A stretch of 64,000 bases of DNA from Janthinobacterium saanense (GTDB lineage Bacteria; Pseudomonadota; Gammaproteobacteria; Burkholderiales; Burkholderiaceae_D): positions 1 through 64,000 of the forward strand of contig NZ_JACHCI010000025.1 in assembly GCF_014200675.1 (NCBI RefSeq), given 5' to 3'. Made by a program: the position numbers and the translations under genes. Below, one piece after another: positions 20,288 to 28,988 of this stretch (position 1 is the first letter of the stretch; each line of letters starts with the position of its first letter). The notes below the pieces were generated by a model. The model was not told the origin of the DNA. It did no database searches and was given only the letters and a program-made list of their open reading frames with translations.

Positions 20288-21326
20288 AGTTTTTCTGAAC
20301 CAGCGCCGAGAGCTTGTCCAGTGCCGCCCGTTGCGCATCAACCTGCAGGTGAGCATAACGCTGCGTGGTTTGAACGTTGCTGTGCCCGAGGATTTTGCTA
20401 ATTGTATAAAGATCAACGCCTAAGCCAAGCATGATGCTTGCGCAAGAGTGCCGCAAGTCATGAAAGTTCACATGCTCCATACGCGCTTTTACCCTGGCCC
20501 TGCGCCATGATGACTTCAGCCCGTCGACTGAGATTGCTAGCGGAAAATGTTTAAGCCATGGCCTCAACGCGGGAATGATTGGTATCACGCGCGTTTTAAA
20601 TGTTTTTGTGTGGCTTGCGGGAAGCCTAATGGTATCGGTACCGATGTCCTCGCTGCGAATCTGGAATAGCTCACCGCGTCGCGCGCCAGTTAGCAGGGCG
20701 GCCCAAATTGCGGCCTGGGCCTGCTCCGAGCAATGCTCTGCAATCATGCGCACCTCTGCGACGCTCAAGAAAATTTCGCGCTTGTTGTCCACCCTGACGT
20801 TTTCAATTCTTAGGCCGTAATTTTCCGGGATAATGCGGCGGCGCCAAGCAAGTGCCAAACCTTTTTTTGCGCACGCAAGTGATCGATTGATTGTTGCTGG
20901 GGCGTATGCTGCTTTCATTTTCTTTGTTTTTGTATCCGGGACTTTCCTGCTCATGTCTCTGATAACATGATCGGAGAACTCTTGCGCCTCACTGGCCTTG
21001 TACTTGGCAGCCCACGGCCCTAGGCGCCTGGCATGGTGCTGCGATGTTTCTGCGCTGCGCAGCGTTTCTGAGTGCTCCACATATATTGCCAAAATTTCCG
21101 ACATGGATGGGTCGCCCGGAATGTTGAGTTGCCTGGCTGTCGGCGATGCCATGCGCAAGATTGCCGAGCGAAGCTCAGCCTCTACGCGCTTGGCATCACT
21201 CGCAGTTGCACCTTTCGGCAGCTTTCTGTGAATTCTTTTCCCGCCCGCCTCAATGCCGACGTGCTTTCTTCCGTTTTTATCATCCCAGATGGACATTGGT
21301 TGTGTTCCTTTAACCAGTTCTTGCAT
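20286..21326 (-). CDS. int: Phage tyrosine integrase
   Basis: This 346 aa site-specific recombinase integrates and excises the prophage at tRNA-Val. Catalytic residues are all visible: R216 (TGARRGEL), K241 (HTKTF), H289 and R292 (HDLRH), H315 (GHSN) and nucleophile Y324 (QRYAH). An N-terminal arm/core-binding region occupies about 1-180. The start may instead be M11 at 21296. It overlaps the excisionase-like gene by about 145 bp and is last gene of the leftward early operon. Confidence 0.95.
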   Translation of the reverse strand: MQELVKGTQPMSIWDDKNGRKHVGIEAGGKRIHRKLPKGATASDAKRVEAELRSAILRMASPTARQLNIPGDPSMSEILAIYVEHSETLRSAETSQHHARRLGPWAAKYKASEAQEFSDHVIRDMSRKVPDTKTKKMKAAYAPATINRSLACAKKGLALAWRRRIIPENYGLRIENVRVDNKREIFLSVAEVRMIAEHCSEQAQAAIWAALLTGARRGELFQIRSEDIGTDTIRLPASHTKTFKTRVIPIIPALRPWLKHFPLAISVDGLKSSWRRARVKARMEHVNFHDLRHSCASIMLGLGVDLYTISKILGHSNVQTTQRYAHLQVDAQRAALDKLSALVQKN

Positions 21327-21544
21327 TCTTCAAGGTCGTAGCGCTTGGAGCGCGCACCGACCGGTGTATATGGCAGCCCCGCCTGCTCCAGGCGGCGGAT
21401 CGTTGATTCGCTGACGCCGAGCGCAGCGCATATCTGCTGCCTATTCAATTCGCCGGATGCTCTGGCGGGCTTCTTGCCTGCGGCCTTGTCCAGCGCCGCC
21501 ACCATTTCGGCGATGTGGCGCATTTCGACTTCACTCATGTTCAT
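21182..21544 (-). CDS. Excisionase-like MerR-type HTH protein
   Basis: This 120 aa protein has a central winged helix (about residues 33-80, LNRQQICAALGVSESTIRRLE ending in RYDLEECKNWL) of the AlpA/excisionase kind. These small DNA-bending proteins direct integrase toward excision. Its 3' part overlaps the start of int in another frame, an arrangement that couples the two. It starts next to the upstream gene's stop. Confidence 0.75.
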   Translation of the reverse strand: MNMSEVEMRHIAEMVAALDKAAGKKPARASGELNRQQICAALGVSESTIRRLEQAGLPYTPVGARSKRYDLEECKNWLKEHNQCPSGMIKTEESTSALRRAGKEFTESCRKVQLRVMPSA

Positions 21545-22167
21545 GGCGCGCTCCCGGTTGCATCGCCCTTGGCGGCAGCATCATATGCAGTCACAAGCGC
21601 CAGGTAGTTCAGCTCGGTATGATGGCGGCCCTTGGCCTTGATCAGCTTGCCGGCGGCAGCGAGCAGGGCTTCCAGCTGCGCCGTGCGGGCTTCGGCCTTC
21701 TCTGCTTTGCCCGCCCACGCTTCGCCCAGCGCCCGGCTTTCAGCCAGCGCCGCTGCCCGCCATTCGTTGACTTGCTTCACTTCGGCTTCGGCTTTCTCGG
21801 CGCGCTCTTCTAAAAATTCTATTGATTGCTGCGCGCCATGTGCTGCCTCAGCTACAAGTTGCGCGTCCCAGGCGATTGCATCGGCATGCTTTACCCACTC
21901 GCCATCTGCGTCTTCTTCCATGGCCTTATCCCAGTGAACCATGTAGCCAGTTCCATACTGGGATTCGACTAGGTCAAAGCGCTGCAGCATATCCACGCTC
22001 CCCGCAGCTACTGGCGGGGCGATGGCAGGCACTTCAAATTCATCCATCAGCGCCTTGCGCAATGTGGTGCGATAGTCCTGAGTGGGACAATCCACATAAT
22101 CGTCAACAAGGTCTAGAATTCGCTTGCAGCGGTTGATCTGGATCGACGTTTTGTCGTAGGCGCTCAT
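21541..22167 (-). CDS. Phage protein with alanine-rich coiled coil
   Basis: This 208 aa protein of unknown function has a charged, heptad-like helix at about residues 110-180. It overlaps both neighbours by 4 bp (ATGA type), typical of the leftward operon. No enzyme motif is seen. Confidence 0.7.
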   Translation of the reverse strand: MSAYDKTSIQINRCKRILDLVDDYVDCPTQDYRTTLRKALMDEFEVPAIAPPVAAGSVDMLQRFDLVESQYGTGYMVHWDKAMEEDADGEWVKHADAIAWDAQLVAEAAHGAQQSIEFLEERAEKAEAEVKQVNEWRAAALAESRALGEAWAGKAEKAEARTAQLEALLAAAGKLIKAKGRHHTELNYLALVTAYDAAAKGDATGSAP

Positions 22168-22415
22168 GATGCCGCCTTGGCAGCGATAGGATCGCTCTTT
22201 TTATGCCGCAATGCGTGCCCCGCATCAAATGCGAGTTGAGCTAATTCTTTTCTGTTTCTGACGTTACCTTCAGCTTTCCAGAATTTGTTGAAGGCTTCTA
22301 CCGCTGAACCCCTTGGCTTGGGTTTGAGCCTATCTTCCAATTCATCGATGCGCTTCCGAAGTTCCCAATTTTCTTTAGTGGCGCTACGGGCCTCTAACTC
22401 ATCTATTGTAGGCAT
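22164..22415 (-). CDS. Small phage protein with N-terminal coiled coil
   Basis: The 83 aa reading starts at ATG 22415, one base after the upstream stop (TAA-T-ATG), with a purine-rich ribosome site inside that gene's end. The first 35 residues form a short coiled coil (IDELEARSATKENWELRKRI). Function unknown. Confidence 0.65.
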   Translation of the reverse strand: MPTIDELEARSATKENWELRKRIDELEDRLKPKPRGSAVEAFNKFWKAEGNVRNRKELAQLAFDAGHALRHKKSDPIAAKAAS

Positions 22416-22416
22416 A

Positions 22417-23304
22417 TTATTTTCCCGCCTTGGCAGCGATAGCGGCGCGGGCAAACGCGATTACGTCCTGAAGGCAACTGAACTCAGTGTCCGAGTAATA
22501 TCCAGGTTGCCCCATGTAGCGGGAATATTTGTGGAGAATCGTCCGAATTTTCGAATTGCTCAGTTCTTGGGCATCGCCCTGCGCTGCTGGGGCGGCGGGA
22601 GCGTTAGCGATAATTGCGGCGTAGTGGTTGAAAGCGATGCGCGGGAAGCCGCCGATATCCAGTTGCGCCATTGTTGGATTATTAATTGGCACCAGCTTCC
22701 AGCCATCCGGCACGGCCACGGGCTGCACGGGGGCCCGGTGCTTTTCTTGGCTGTACAAGTCTTGGTAGAACAGGGCGATCTTCTGCCAGTCCACCGGCTC
22801 TTGCGCCTGCACCGGGGCGGCTGCGAGGGCGGCGCGGCCAGCCATCCATGCCTTCATCGCAACGCTGCATATCGAACTGGTCGAGCGGATGCCGTGCGAC
22901 TCTTGAATCAGTCCTTCTGCCATAGCCCACTCCTCAAACGCCGCCCGCTCATCCGCTACCACTTGGGGCGCGGTGGCTGGCAGCGATGAGTACTTCGGTG
23001 CGGCCGCCAGCATGGCGCGATATGCCGGCGCCATCGTAGCCAACATGCCAGCTAACGCATCCACGGTCGTGCCTGGCGCCATATCCATTTGCATCAAGAC
23101 GAGCGGTGCTGCCTGGCGTGCTAGGTCGATATCGGCAAGCGATGCGGTTGGCCAGGATGCGATTGCGGCACCAGCGATGATCTCAGGCGTCGGCTCAATC
23201 GGAACCAGCCTCCATCCATCCGGCACGGCCAGGTATTGCGGCGTTGCGGCGACCGAAGGGGGAGCAGCTTGCTCCAGCGTGTCATTGCTATCGTTGTTGA
23301 TCAT
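22417..23304 (-). CDS. Mosaic phage protein with two VPDGW-LVP modules
   Basis: This 295 aa protein is built from short phage modules: two copies of a VPDGWxLVPI block (about residues 27-36 and 199-208), an AFEEWAMAEGL...AWMAGRAAL block (about 121-161) of a kind common in phage accessory proteins, and a C-terminal helical block. No catalytic motif is visible. It sits in the accessory part of the leftward operon, overlapping its upstream gene by 4 bp. Confidence 0.7.
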   Translation of the reverse strand: MINNDSNDTLEQAAPPSVAATPQYLAVPDGWRLVPIEPTPEIIAGAAIASWPTASLADIDLARQAAPLVLMQMDMAPGTTVDALAGMLATMAPAYRAMLAAAPKYSSLPATAPQVVADERAAFEEWAMAEGLIQESHGIRSTSSICSVAMKAWMAGRAALAAAPVQAQEPVDWQKIALFYQDLYSQEKHRAPVQPVAVPDGWKLVPINNPTMAQLDIGGFPRIAFNHYAAIIANAPAAPAAQGDAQELSNSKIRTILHKYSRYMGQPGYYSDTEFSCLQDVIAFARAAIAAKAGK

Positions 23305-23534
23305 TCTGCATGCTCCAAAAAAGTTATTTCACTGGGCTGGCGCGGTGTCGCGTCGCCCATCAGGTAAATCACGGATGACACGCCACCACCCAGCACCTGG
23401 GCGCCCATGCCGCGCAGGTAGTGCTGCTTGCCCTCGAACAGCACGGGCTGGCAGGTGTGGATTGCGCGCAGCACAGCGCGGTCCAGCTTGTAGGCGGCCT
23501 CGGCCGGGGCCTCTGGTGCTGGGCTGGTGTTCAT
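23301..23534 (-). CDS. Small phage protein, unknown
   Basis: A 77 aa protein coupled to both neighbours by 4 bp overlaps. It has a central beta-rich stretch (QHYLRGMGAQVLGGGVSSVIYL). Function unknown. Confidence 0.6.
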   Translation of the reverse strand: MNTSPAPEAPAEAAYKLDRAVLRAIHTCQPVLFEGKQHYLRGMGAQVLGGGVSSVIYLMGDATPRQPSEITFLEHAE

Positions 23535-23863
23535 TGGGCTGCCGGCACTGGCCGCACGTAGTGGGCAACGGGGCCGTCATCGGTATCGAAGATGGACAAC
23601 AGGAACCAGCCATCGCCGGGCGGCACGGTTGGCTGCCAGTCGATCAGGGCGCTCGGGTCGCCGTCGCTCTCCATGTAGCGATCTGCGAGGTCTGGCGCAT
23701 CCCCTTCCATCCAGATGCTGGCAGCTTGAACGCCGCATTCCGCCAGCCAGCCAGTGAACGCTTCGGCGCTTTCATCGGTGTCCGGGAGGCTCGCCAGGGC
23801 AGGGTGGTAGTAGCTGCCGTCTGCATTGCGTACTATCGGCGCTGCTTCAATGGTCGTTTTCAT
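23531..23863 (-). CDS. Acidic phage protein, unknown
   Basis: A 110 aa acidic protein with a C-terminal block (PGDGWFLLSIFDTDDGPVA) of a type frequent in phage accessory genes. It overlaps the next gene by 4 bp. About 100 bases of non-coding sequence separate it from the gene upstream. Confidence 0.65.
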   Translation of the reverse strand: MKTTIEAAPIVRNADGSYYHPALASLPDTDESAEAFTGWLAECGVQAASIWMEGDAPDLADRYMESDGDPSALIDWQPTVPPGDGWFLLSIFDTDDGPVAHYVRPVPAAQ

Positions 23864-23963
23864 ATTTACCTTTCAGGTTGATGTCTTGGTTGTGCCGCTA
23901 TGGCGCAGCCATTAAAACTTCCGACCCCATGCACCCCATGCATGTGCGCTGGGTCGGATGCTG

Positions 23964-24398
23964 TTATGACGCCATCCGTACAGCCCGGCCGCCGCGCCAA
24001 CGCCAGCCTGGCGCGATCTGGCTGTGGCGCCACATGGCCATGCGCTGCTTGGTTGACGGGCGCGGCCACGGCTTGCCGCCGCACTCCCATTCGAAGCCTT
24101 CCCAGTAATCAGATGGCAATTGGGCGTGATCGTAGTGGCGCTCCCAGCCGGTCCGGGAATCGTGACCATCCCACTCGCCATCGAAGTCTTGCCAAGAAAC
24201 TTCTGGAATCGCGCCGATGCGCTGCCATAAGCCGTATTCGGCGGGGCGGTGATGGCGCAGCCACTTGCCGCGCTTCCACGGATACGGCTCATCAATGACA
24301 CCAGGTTCGGTCGACGGCGTGTACTTCGTCGTGTCGCCATGGCTCCGCAACAGCTCGACCGCGCGCTTGGCCTGCTTCTTGTAGATGCGCGGGTTCAT
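23964..24398 (-). CDS. Tryptophan-rich phage protein, unknown
   Basis: The 144 aa reading starts at ATG 24398, whose bases overlap the upstream stop (ATGA). It is basic and very rich in tryptophan. No known motif is recognised. Longer open frames upstream in this register are shadows of the ASCH gene. Confidence 0.7.
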   Translation of the reverse strand: MNPRIYKKQAKRAVELLRSHGDTTKYTPSTEPGVIDEPYPWKRGKWLRHHRPAEYGLWQRIGAIPEVSWQDFDGEWDGHDSRTGWERHYDHAQLPSDYWEGFEWECGGKPWPRPSTKQRMAMWRHSQIAPGWRWRGGRAVRMAS

Positions 24399-25099
24399 GG
24401 CGCAACTCGCTTGAAGGTAATCGCCCAGCACCACGGATTCATTTCCCAGGCGCCGGCGCCGTTGATTGCCTCCCATAGGTGGCGGTAAAGCTTGAGGTGC
24501 GTATCGCAGTCCGAGCAGTCCACGTCGAAGTTGACGCCGCCGCCCGCGCCCAGCGTGCTGCGCAACCCGGTGCCGGCGCACGTCGGGCAGAGCTGCCAGC
24601 CATCCTTTGTGCACACTTCCGGGCGCTGGCTGTCGTCGCCATCCAGTTGCATGACGCCCTCGGCCTTGGCATCTGCCTCGCTGCAGTCGTTCAGCCGCTC
24701 GACGCGCACCGACACGATCTCCAGCAGGATCCGGCTGGCCCAGCGCGGCATGTGGATCGAAGTGCGCGTTTTGCCCGTGCATTCGCCTTCCGGCGCGGCG
24801 CCGTCCGCGTCATACCAGACTTGGTGCGGCTGCATATCGCGCGGGGCCATGTAGTCGGAGCGGCCGCCGTCGCCGGTCGAACGCCACGTCTCACGTACCC
24901 AGATGCGGTCGCCAGGCTGGCCGTGCGGGCACAGCTCGGCAGCCGTGCCGGGACGTGGGTTGCCAAAAGGCGGGGTAAGACATGCAACGAGGCCAGGAGT
25001 CTTGTGCGTGATGTTCAGGATCCGCCGCGTCTGCGTCTTGCTGCCATCGAGCAGGGCGCGCACCATGGGCGCCTTGAAAAGCATGCCGGTTTCTTTCAT
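24395..25099 (-). CDS. ASCH-domain (PUA-like) phage protein
   Basis: This 234 aa protein matches phage ASCH-type proteins: start MLFKAPMVRALLDGSKTQTRR, GDRIWVRETW and PRWASRILLEI...RVERL. An insertion with CPTCAGTG and CSDC cysteines (about 175-205) may bind zinc. PUA-like folds bind RNA or modified bases; the role in phage growth is unknown. Coupled by 4 bp overlaps at both ends. Confidence 0.8.
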   Translation of the reverse strand: MKETGMLFKAPMVRALLDGSKTQTRRILNITHKTPGLVACLTPPFGNPRPGTAAELCPHGQPGDRIWVRETWRSTGDGGRSDYMAPRDMQPHQVWYDADGAAPEGECTGKTRTSIHMPRWASRILLEIVSVRVERLNDCSEADAKAEGVMQLDGDDSQRPEVCTKDGWQLCPTCAGTGLRSTLGAGGGVNFDVDCSDCDTHLKLYRHLWEAINGAGAWEMNPWCWAITFKRVAP

Positions 25100-25512
25100 G
25101 ACGCGCCGCCTTTCAAAAATTCATTAATCCGCCCAGCCAGAGGGTTGATGTTTGGCGCCTCGCCGGCGGTCTGGCATGCTTTGACGTGCTCATCGTGCGG
25201 CGCCACTACCTCGACCAGCAGCGCCCGCGCCGCAGCAAGCTTTTCTTCCAGGCCTTTTGCGTAGAGGCTCATGCCGCGCGCGCTCCAGCCGCCAGCAAGA
25301 TGATCGTCGGACAGGCCGTCGAGCGCATTCCAGCAAGCAACCAGGCGCTGCGCGTTGGCCTCGCGCATGCCGGGATTGTTCGCGCCGAAGTCGATGGCGA
25401 CCGCAACGCCAGCACGGCCATCCATTCCGCGAATCACGGTTTCCGGGCTGCAACCGTCATCCTGGCCGGTTTCGGCAACGAAAAGTAGGCCAGGGGTATG
25501 CGCGCCGCTCAC
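25096..25512 (-). CDS. Phage protein, unknown
   Basis: A 138 aa protein with a middle segment ([15 protein letters not shown]) that is common to many phage early proteins and a helical C-terminus. Function unknown. It overlaps the rdgC-like gene by 4 bp. Confidence 0.7.
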   Translation of the reverse strand: MSGAHTPGLLFVAETGQDDGCSPETVIRGMDGRAGVAVAIDFGANNPGMREANAQRLVACWNALDGLSDDHLAGGWSARGMSLYAKGLEEKLAAARALLVEVVAPHDEHVKACQTAGEAPNINPLAGRINEFLKGGAS

Positions 25513-26822
25513 GCTGCCACTCCCGACGCGGCCAGTACCGTACGGTCACCGTTCGACGCCGCGACGCTGACCACGCCCTTAGCTTCCATCGCCTCAATCA
25601 GCCGCGCGGCTCGGTTGTAGCCGAGGAGAAGATGGCGCTGCACCAGCGACACCGAGGCGCGTTCCTGGGTGCGGACAAGGTCCACGGCCTGGGTGTAGAG
25701 TGGATCGTCGGCGCTGCCGTCGCCGGGCGGCACGGCGGCACTTGCGCCCAGCTCGACGGACTCGCCGCCGACCGTGATAGTGGCGGTGGCGCCATCCTTG
25801 GCAAGGCTGTTGTGCAGGCGACGCACTGCGGCCGCCGCGCTGCCATCATCGCTGGCCACGCGCTGTGCGCGCACCGGCTCATCGCCTTTTGCTGGCGCAC
25901 TATCCGCCGGGCGCGTCGCTGGCTTTTCAACATCAGCCTCACCACCCAGCGCCTCGACCAGGTCGGACAGCATCTTGGCCAGCTCGCCGGTCATCAAGGT
26001 GAAGTCGCTGTCGAAGCGCTCGTCGGCCGCTTCGCCAATCGCGCATTCCCGCAGTATGTCGAGCGCCTTGACGCTCTTGATGGCCAGGCTCTCGTCCAGC
26101 ACGAAGCTGATCTTGTCGCTCCAGGTCATGGCCAGGCGCGTGCACTGCTTGCCGGCCGCGATATGGCGGCGGATATCGTCCGCTTCGAGTGTGTGGCGCT
26201 TGTATGCCACTTGGGCCTTGCTCTCGCCGGTGGCGCGCATGATGGCGTCCTGGTCGACCGTGAAGCCGGAAGGGGATTCATCGGCTTGCAGCCATTCCGT
26301 CATCGCGCCCACCGGCGAGCGCATGACGCGTAGGCTTTCCAGCGGCAGCTTGTCGACGGATTTCAGCAGCAGCTTGATCACTTCATCGGCCTTGGCCGGG
26401 CTGGCCGCGTCCACCACCAGCCAGCCATTCACCGGATCGATCCACACGGCCGTGGTGCTGAGAATGGCGAAGGCGCGCGGCAGCAGTTCGTCGGTGACGC
26501 GCTCCTTCAATTCCTTCATGGCCTTCTTGCCGGGCGCGAAGCCCTGGGCTTCTTCCATTTCCAGCGCGCGGGCGGCGGCCACTTGGTTGACCACGGTCGA
26601 CGGCAGCAGCTTCTTCTCGGTTTTCAGCTGCAGCAGGAACTGGCCGCCTACGGCGTGCACCAGCGGCGCGCCGGCGCCGCGTGGTGCGGCCCAGCCCTGG
26701 CGCACCAGGTCCATGCTGGTGGCAGGCGTGAACTGCTGCGGCGCCAGCGCCTGCTCGAGCACGGCGGCTGTCATGGCCCAACGGGCGGGAATGCGGTAAA
26801 TCTGGAGGTTTTTGAAAAACAT
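25509..26822 (-). CDS. RdgC-like protein fused to an FtsK-gamma domain
   Basis: Residues 1 to about 300 of this 437 aa protein are RdgC, the ring-shaped DNA-binding protein that limits RecA access ([11 protein letters not shown] start; [14 protein letters not shown] and [12 protein letters not shown] segments). A low-complexity linker (about 300-370) leads to residues 372-437, a winged helix of the FtsK gamma type ([15 protein letters not shown]...[27 protein letters not shown]). In FtsK this domain reads polar KOPS sites and activates XerCD. Free RdgC ends near 300 aa, so the extra domain is a real addition. It belongs to the recombination block with NinB, YqaJ and the RecT-like gene. Confidence 0.88.
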   Translation of the reverse strand: MFFKNLQIYRIPARWAMTAAVLEQALAPQQFTPATSMDLVRQGWAAPRGAGAPLVHAVGGQFLLQLKTEKKLLPSTVVNQVAAARALEMEEAQGFAPGKKAMKELKERVTDELLPRAFAILSTTAVWIDPVNGWLVVDAASPAKADEVIKLLLKSVDKLPLESLRVMRSPVGAMTEWLQADESPSGFTVDQDAIMRATGESKAQVAYKRHTLEADDIRRHIAAGKQCTRLAMTWSDKISFVLDESLAIKSVKALDILRECAIGEAADERFDSDFTLMTGELAKMLSDLVEALGGEADVEKPATRPADSAPAKGDEPVRAQRVASDDGSAAAAVRRLHNSLAKDGATATITVGGESVELGASAAVPPGDGSADDPLYTQAVDLVRTQERASVSLVQRHLLLGYNRAARLIEAMEAKGVVSVAASNGDRTVLAASGVAA

Positions 26823-26831
26823 GGCGCTTCC

Positions 26832-27245
26832 TTATTCTGAGAATACGACGCCGCGCGCGGCACCGAAGGCATACAAAAATTCAATGAACTGCGCGGCTTC
26901 CTTCACGTAGAAGTCACTGGTCTGGACGCCCAGCTGCACGATCCGGCGCCCGTCGAAGCTGGGCGTCACGCGCCCGTCGTGGTGCAGCGGCGCGCCGGCC
27001 AGGCGCATTTCGTCGGCAAACTCGTCCACCAGCAGCCGCTTCATATCGTCCGCATCCCACTTGCGCCCAATGTGCTCCACCTGCTTGGCGATCTCGCCGA
27101 TCATGGCGTGGTACTTTTCTTCCTGGGCGCGCTTCTTCTTCGGCTCGGAAAAGACCACCATCCAGCCGACCGGCGCGGTCTTGGCAAATTCGACCGCCCG
27201 GCGCCGTGCCTCGTCGTGTACGAGGAAGTAGGTCTGTTTCGTCAT
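26832..27245 (-). CDS. ninB: NinB-like recombination protein
   Basis: This 137 aa protein matches lambda NinB, a single-strand-binding helper of phage recombination: the EPKKKRAQEEKYHAMIGEIA helix and the C-terminal KEAAQFIEFLYAFGAARGV block are diagnostic. The start at 27245 is chosen because the longer upstream frame antisenses the neighbouring gene's end. RdgC-FtsK-gamma follows after 9 bp. Confidence 0.85.
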   Translation of the reverse strand: MTKQTYFLVHDEARRRAVEFAKTAPVGWMVVFSEPKKKRAQEEKYHAMIGEIAKQVEHIGRKWDADDMKRLLVDEFADEMRLAGAPLHHDGRVTPSFDGRRIVQLGVQTSDFYVKEAAQFIEFLYAFGAARGVVFSE

Positions 27246-27273
27246 GGCGGCACTCCCGCCGCGCGGCGCGCCG

Positions 27274-27966
27274 TCATGCTGGCACCGCCTCGGCCGCCAG
27301 CCGCTGCGCCGCGTCGTACTTCTCGATTCCCCAGGCCAGCGCATAGCAGCACCAGATAATGCTGTGCGTGTATTCCGTGAAATCGCGTTCGAACAAATCA
27401 TCGAACTGCCAGCCGCGCCGCTGCGCGTCGGACGGGTCGGTGTGATGGAAATCGTAGGCCGCATATTGTGCACGGTCGCCGCCATCATCCAGCACGCCTA
27501 TTACCCCATCTTCGACCGCTTCCCACAGTTCGCGTCGCCCTTCCTTGTCGAGCGAGTTGCTTGCCTTGGCGTCTCGCACCCACTGCACGCGATATTCATT
27601 GATGACCCGTTTGAACTTGTCTTCATCGAAGGCCTTTGGCTTGCCGCCATGCCGGTTGCCGTCGACCGCGATCAACTTCTCGGTCCAGTAACCCAGGTTT
27701 ATGCCCAGCTTCCGCCCACGTGACTGGTTGTACGCCCGGTCGGTGCGGAAAAACTCGAACATGTCCGTCAGGCGCTGGAACACGTAAGTGCCCATGTCGC
27801 CGGTGTAGCAGAGGTGGCCCGGCCAAGTGATCAGATCGAAGAACATTTCGCTGCTGTCCGGCTTCTTGAATCGTATGTGGCGGTTCACGCCGTCATCGCG
27901 GATCACGGTCATCGTGTGTTCGGCGACGTCGCGAAGGAATTGCTCTTCGGGGGAGGTGGCGCTCAT
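27274..27966 (-). CDS. Phage protein, left copy of an inverted duplicated gene
   Basis: This 230 aa protein of unknown function is nearly identical over about 200 residues to the product of 41986-42762 on the opposite strand. The shared core runs from VIRDDGVNRHIRFKKPDSS to about WCCYALAWG. The conserved core has an HLCYTGDMGTYVF block and a charged middle. It overlaps the next gene by 4 bp. The two copies make a 0.6 kb inverted repeat. Confidence 0.8.
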   Translation of the reverse strand: MSATSPEEQFLRDVAEHTMTVIRDDGVNRHIRFKKPDSSEMFFDLITWPGHLCYTGDMGTYVFQRLTDMFEFFRTDRAYNQSRGRKLGINLGYWTEKLIAVDGNRHGGKPKAFDEDKFKRVINEYRVQWVRDAKASNSLDKEGRRELWEAVEDGVIGVLDDGGDRAQYAAYDFHHTDPSDAQRRGWQFDDLFERDFTEYTHSIIWCCYALAWGIEKYDAAQRLAAEAVPA

Positions 27967-28211
27967 GCTTTTGCCGCCTTCAAAGCCGTCACGCGCTCCA
28001 GGTCATAGCAGCCGCTGATGCCATCGAGCCAGATCACCGCGCTGTGGCCGCTGAGCACCTGCGCCTCGCTGGTGGTAACCGTCTCGCGGACCTCGCCGCT
28101 GTCCAGCTCAACACTGACGGCGGCACCGACCTGGTGCGCCGCGTTAAACTTGTCGCATACGGCCTGTAGCTTGGCGGTCGCCTGTGCCTGGCGTTCGGCG
28201 CGCGTGGTCAC
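27963..28211 (-). CDS. Small phage protein, GTG start
   Basis: An 82 aa product begins with GTG at 28211, which overlaps the upstream TGA (GTGA). It has a helical N-terminus and a beta C-terminus (SGHSAVIWLDGISGCYDLERV). Longer frames in this register antisense real sequence. Function unknown. Confidence 0.65.
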   Translation of the reverse strand: MTTRAERQAQATAKLQAVCDKFNAAHQVGAAVSVELDSGEVRETVTTSEAQVLSGHSAVIWLDGISGCYDLERVTALKAAKA

Positions 28212-28963
28212 GCTGCACCGCCCAGGTCGGCCACGTCGATCACGATGCCGCGGCAGTAAGGCTCGCCGTCTTCCACGATTTCGAAGGTGGCGTGCGGCAC
28301 GTCGGTGCGGTAGGTCCAGCTGTAGCCGTCTTCCTTGGCCCAGAGGGCATCCACGGCGCGCACCTGCTGCGCCCGGGCGAAATACTCCTTGAGCGCTTCG
28401 TCGTCGTGCTCGATATCCTCGCGGAACGGCAGCAAGCCCTTGTCGTCGATCAGTGCAATGGTCGGTGCGCCGCGCTCGTCGTCCACCAAGCCACGGAATT
28501 CCATCAGGTCGTCGCTGGCGCCGAAGATCACAATCAGGCCGGCTGCCTTGGCTTGCATTTCCTCTTCCTTCAGCATTTCCTTGCCGTATTCGCGGCCCGT
28601 CAGCAGGCCGGCTAGCAGCTCCTTGCTCAACGACCGCACTGGCGCAGCTTCGGCCAGGCTGGCCGGCTTGGAGGCCGGCGGCGCTGCGGCGTAGCTGAAG
28701 GCAGCCTGGTCGACCTTCGAGTACGGGAACTGGTCGGCGCATTTCTTGATGCGCTGGATGAAAAACGAGCCTTGCGACTCAGCACCCAGGAATTCGGCGA
28801 ACAGTTCGGCGCTGAAATTCTGGTAGTGGTAGATATCGCTCACGCCCGTGGATTTCTTCGGGTGGAACTGGACGGCCAGCAGGTCCAGTTCTGGCGCATG
28901 GCCGATGGCCGCAAACTGGCTGGACTCGACCTGGTGCATGATGATTTGAGGGATGGTGCTCAC
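28208..28963 (-). CDS. KTSC-domain phage protein
   Basis: The 251 aa reading starts at GTG 28963, placed 6 bases after AGGAG. Residues about 25-70 form a KTSC domain (VQFHPKK...YHYQNFSAELFAEFLGAESQGSFF), a small domain often found by nucleases and recombination genes. The C-terminal half has a IVIFGASDDLMEFRG block seen in many phage proteins. It lies between the coiled-coil protein and NinB in the recombination operon. Confidence 0.75.
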   Translation of the reverse strand: MSTIPQIIMHQVESSQFAAIGHAPELDLLAVQFHPKKSTGVSDIYHYQNFSAELFAEFLGAESQGSFFIQRIKKCADQFPYSKVDQAAFSYAAAPPASKPASLAEAAPVRSLSKELLAGLLTGREYGKEMLKEEEMQAKAAGLIVIFGASDDLMEFRGLVDDERGAPTIALIDDKGLLPFREDIEHDDEALKEYFARAQQVRAVDALWAKEDGYSWTYRTDVPHATFEIVEDGEPYCRGIVIDVADLGGAA

Positions 28964-28988
28964 GGAAATCTCCTGGTGGTTGACTGGC

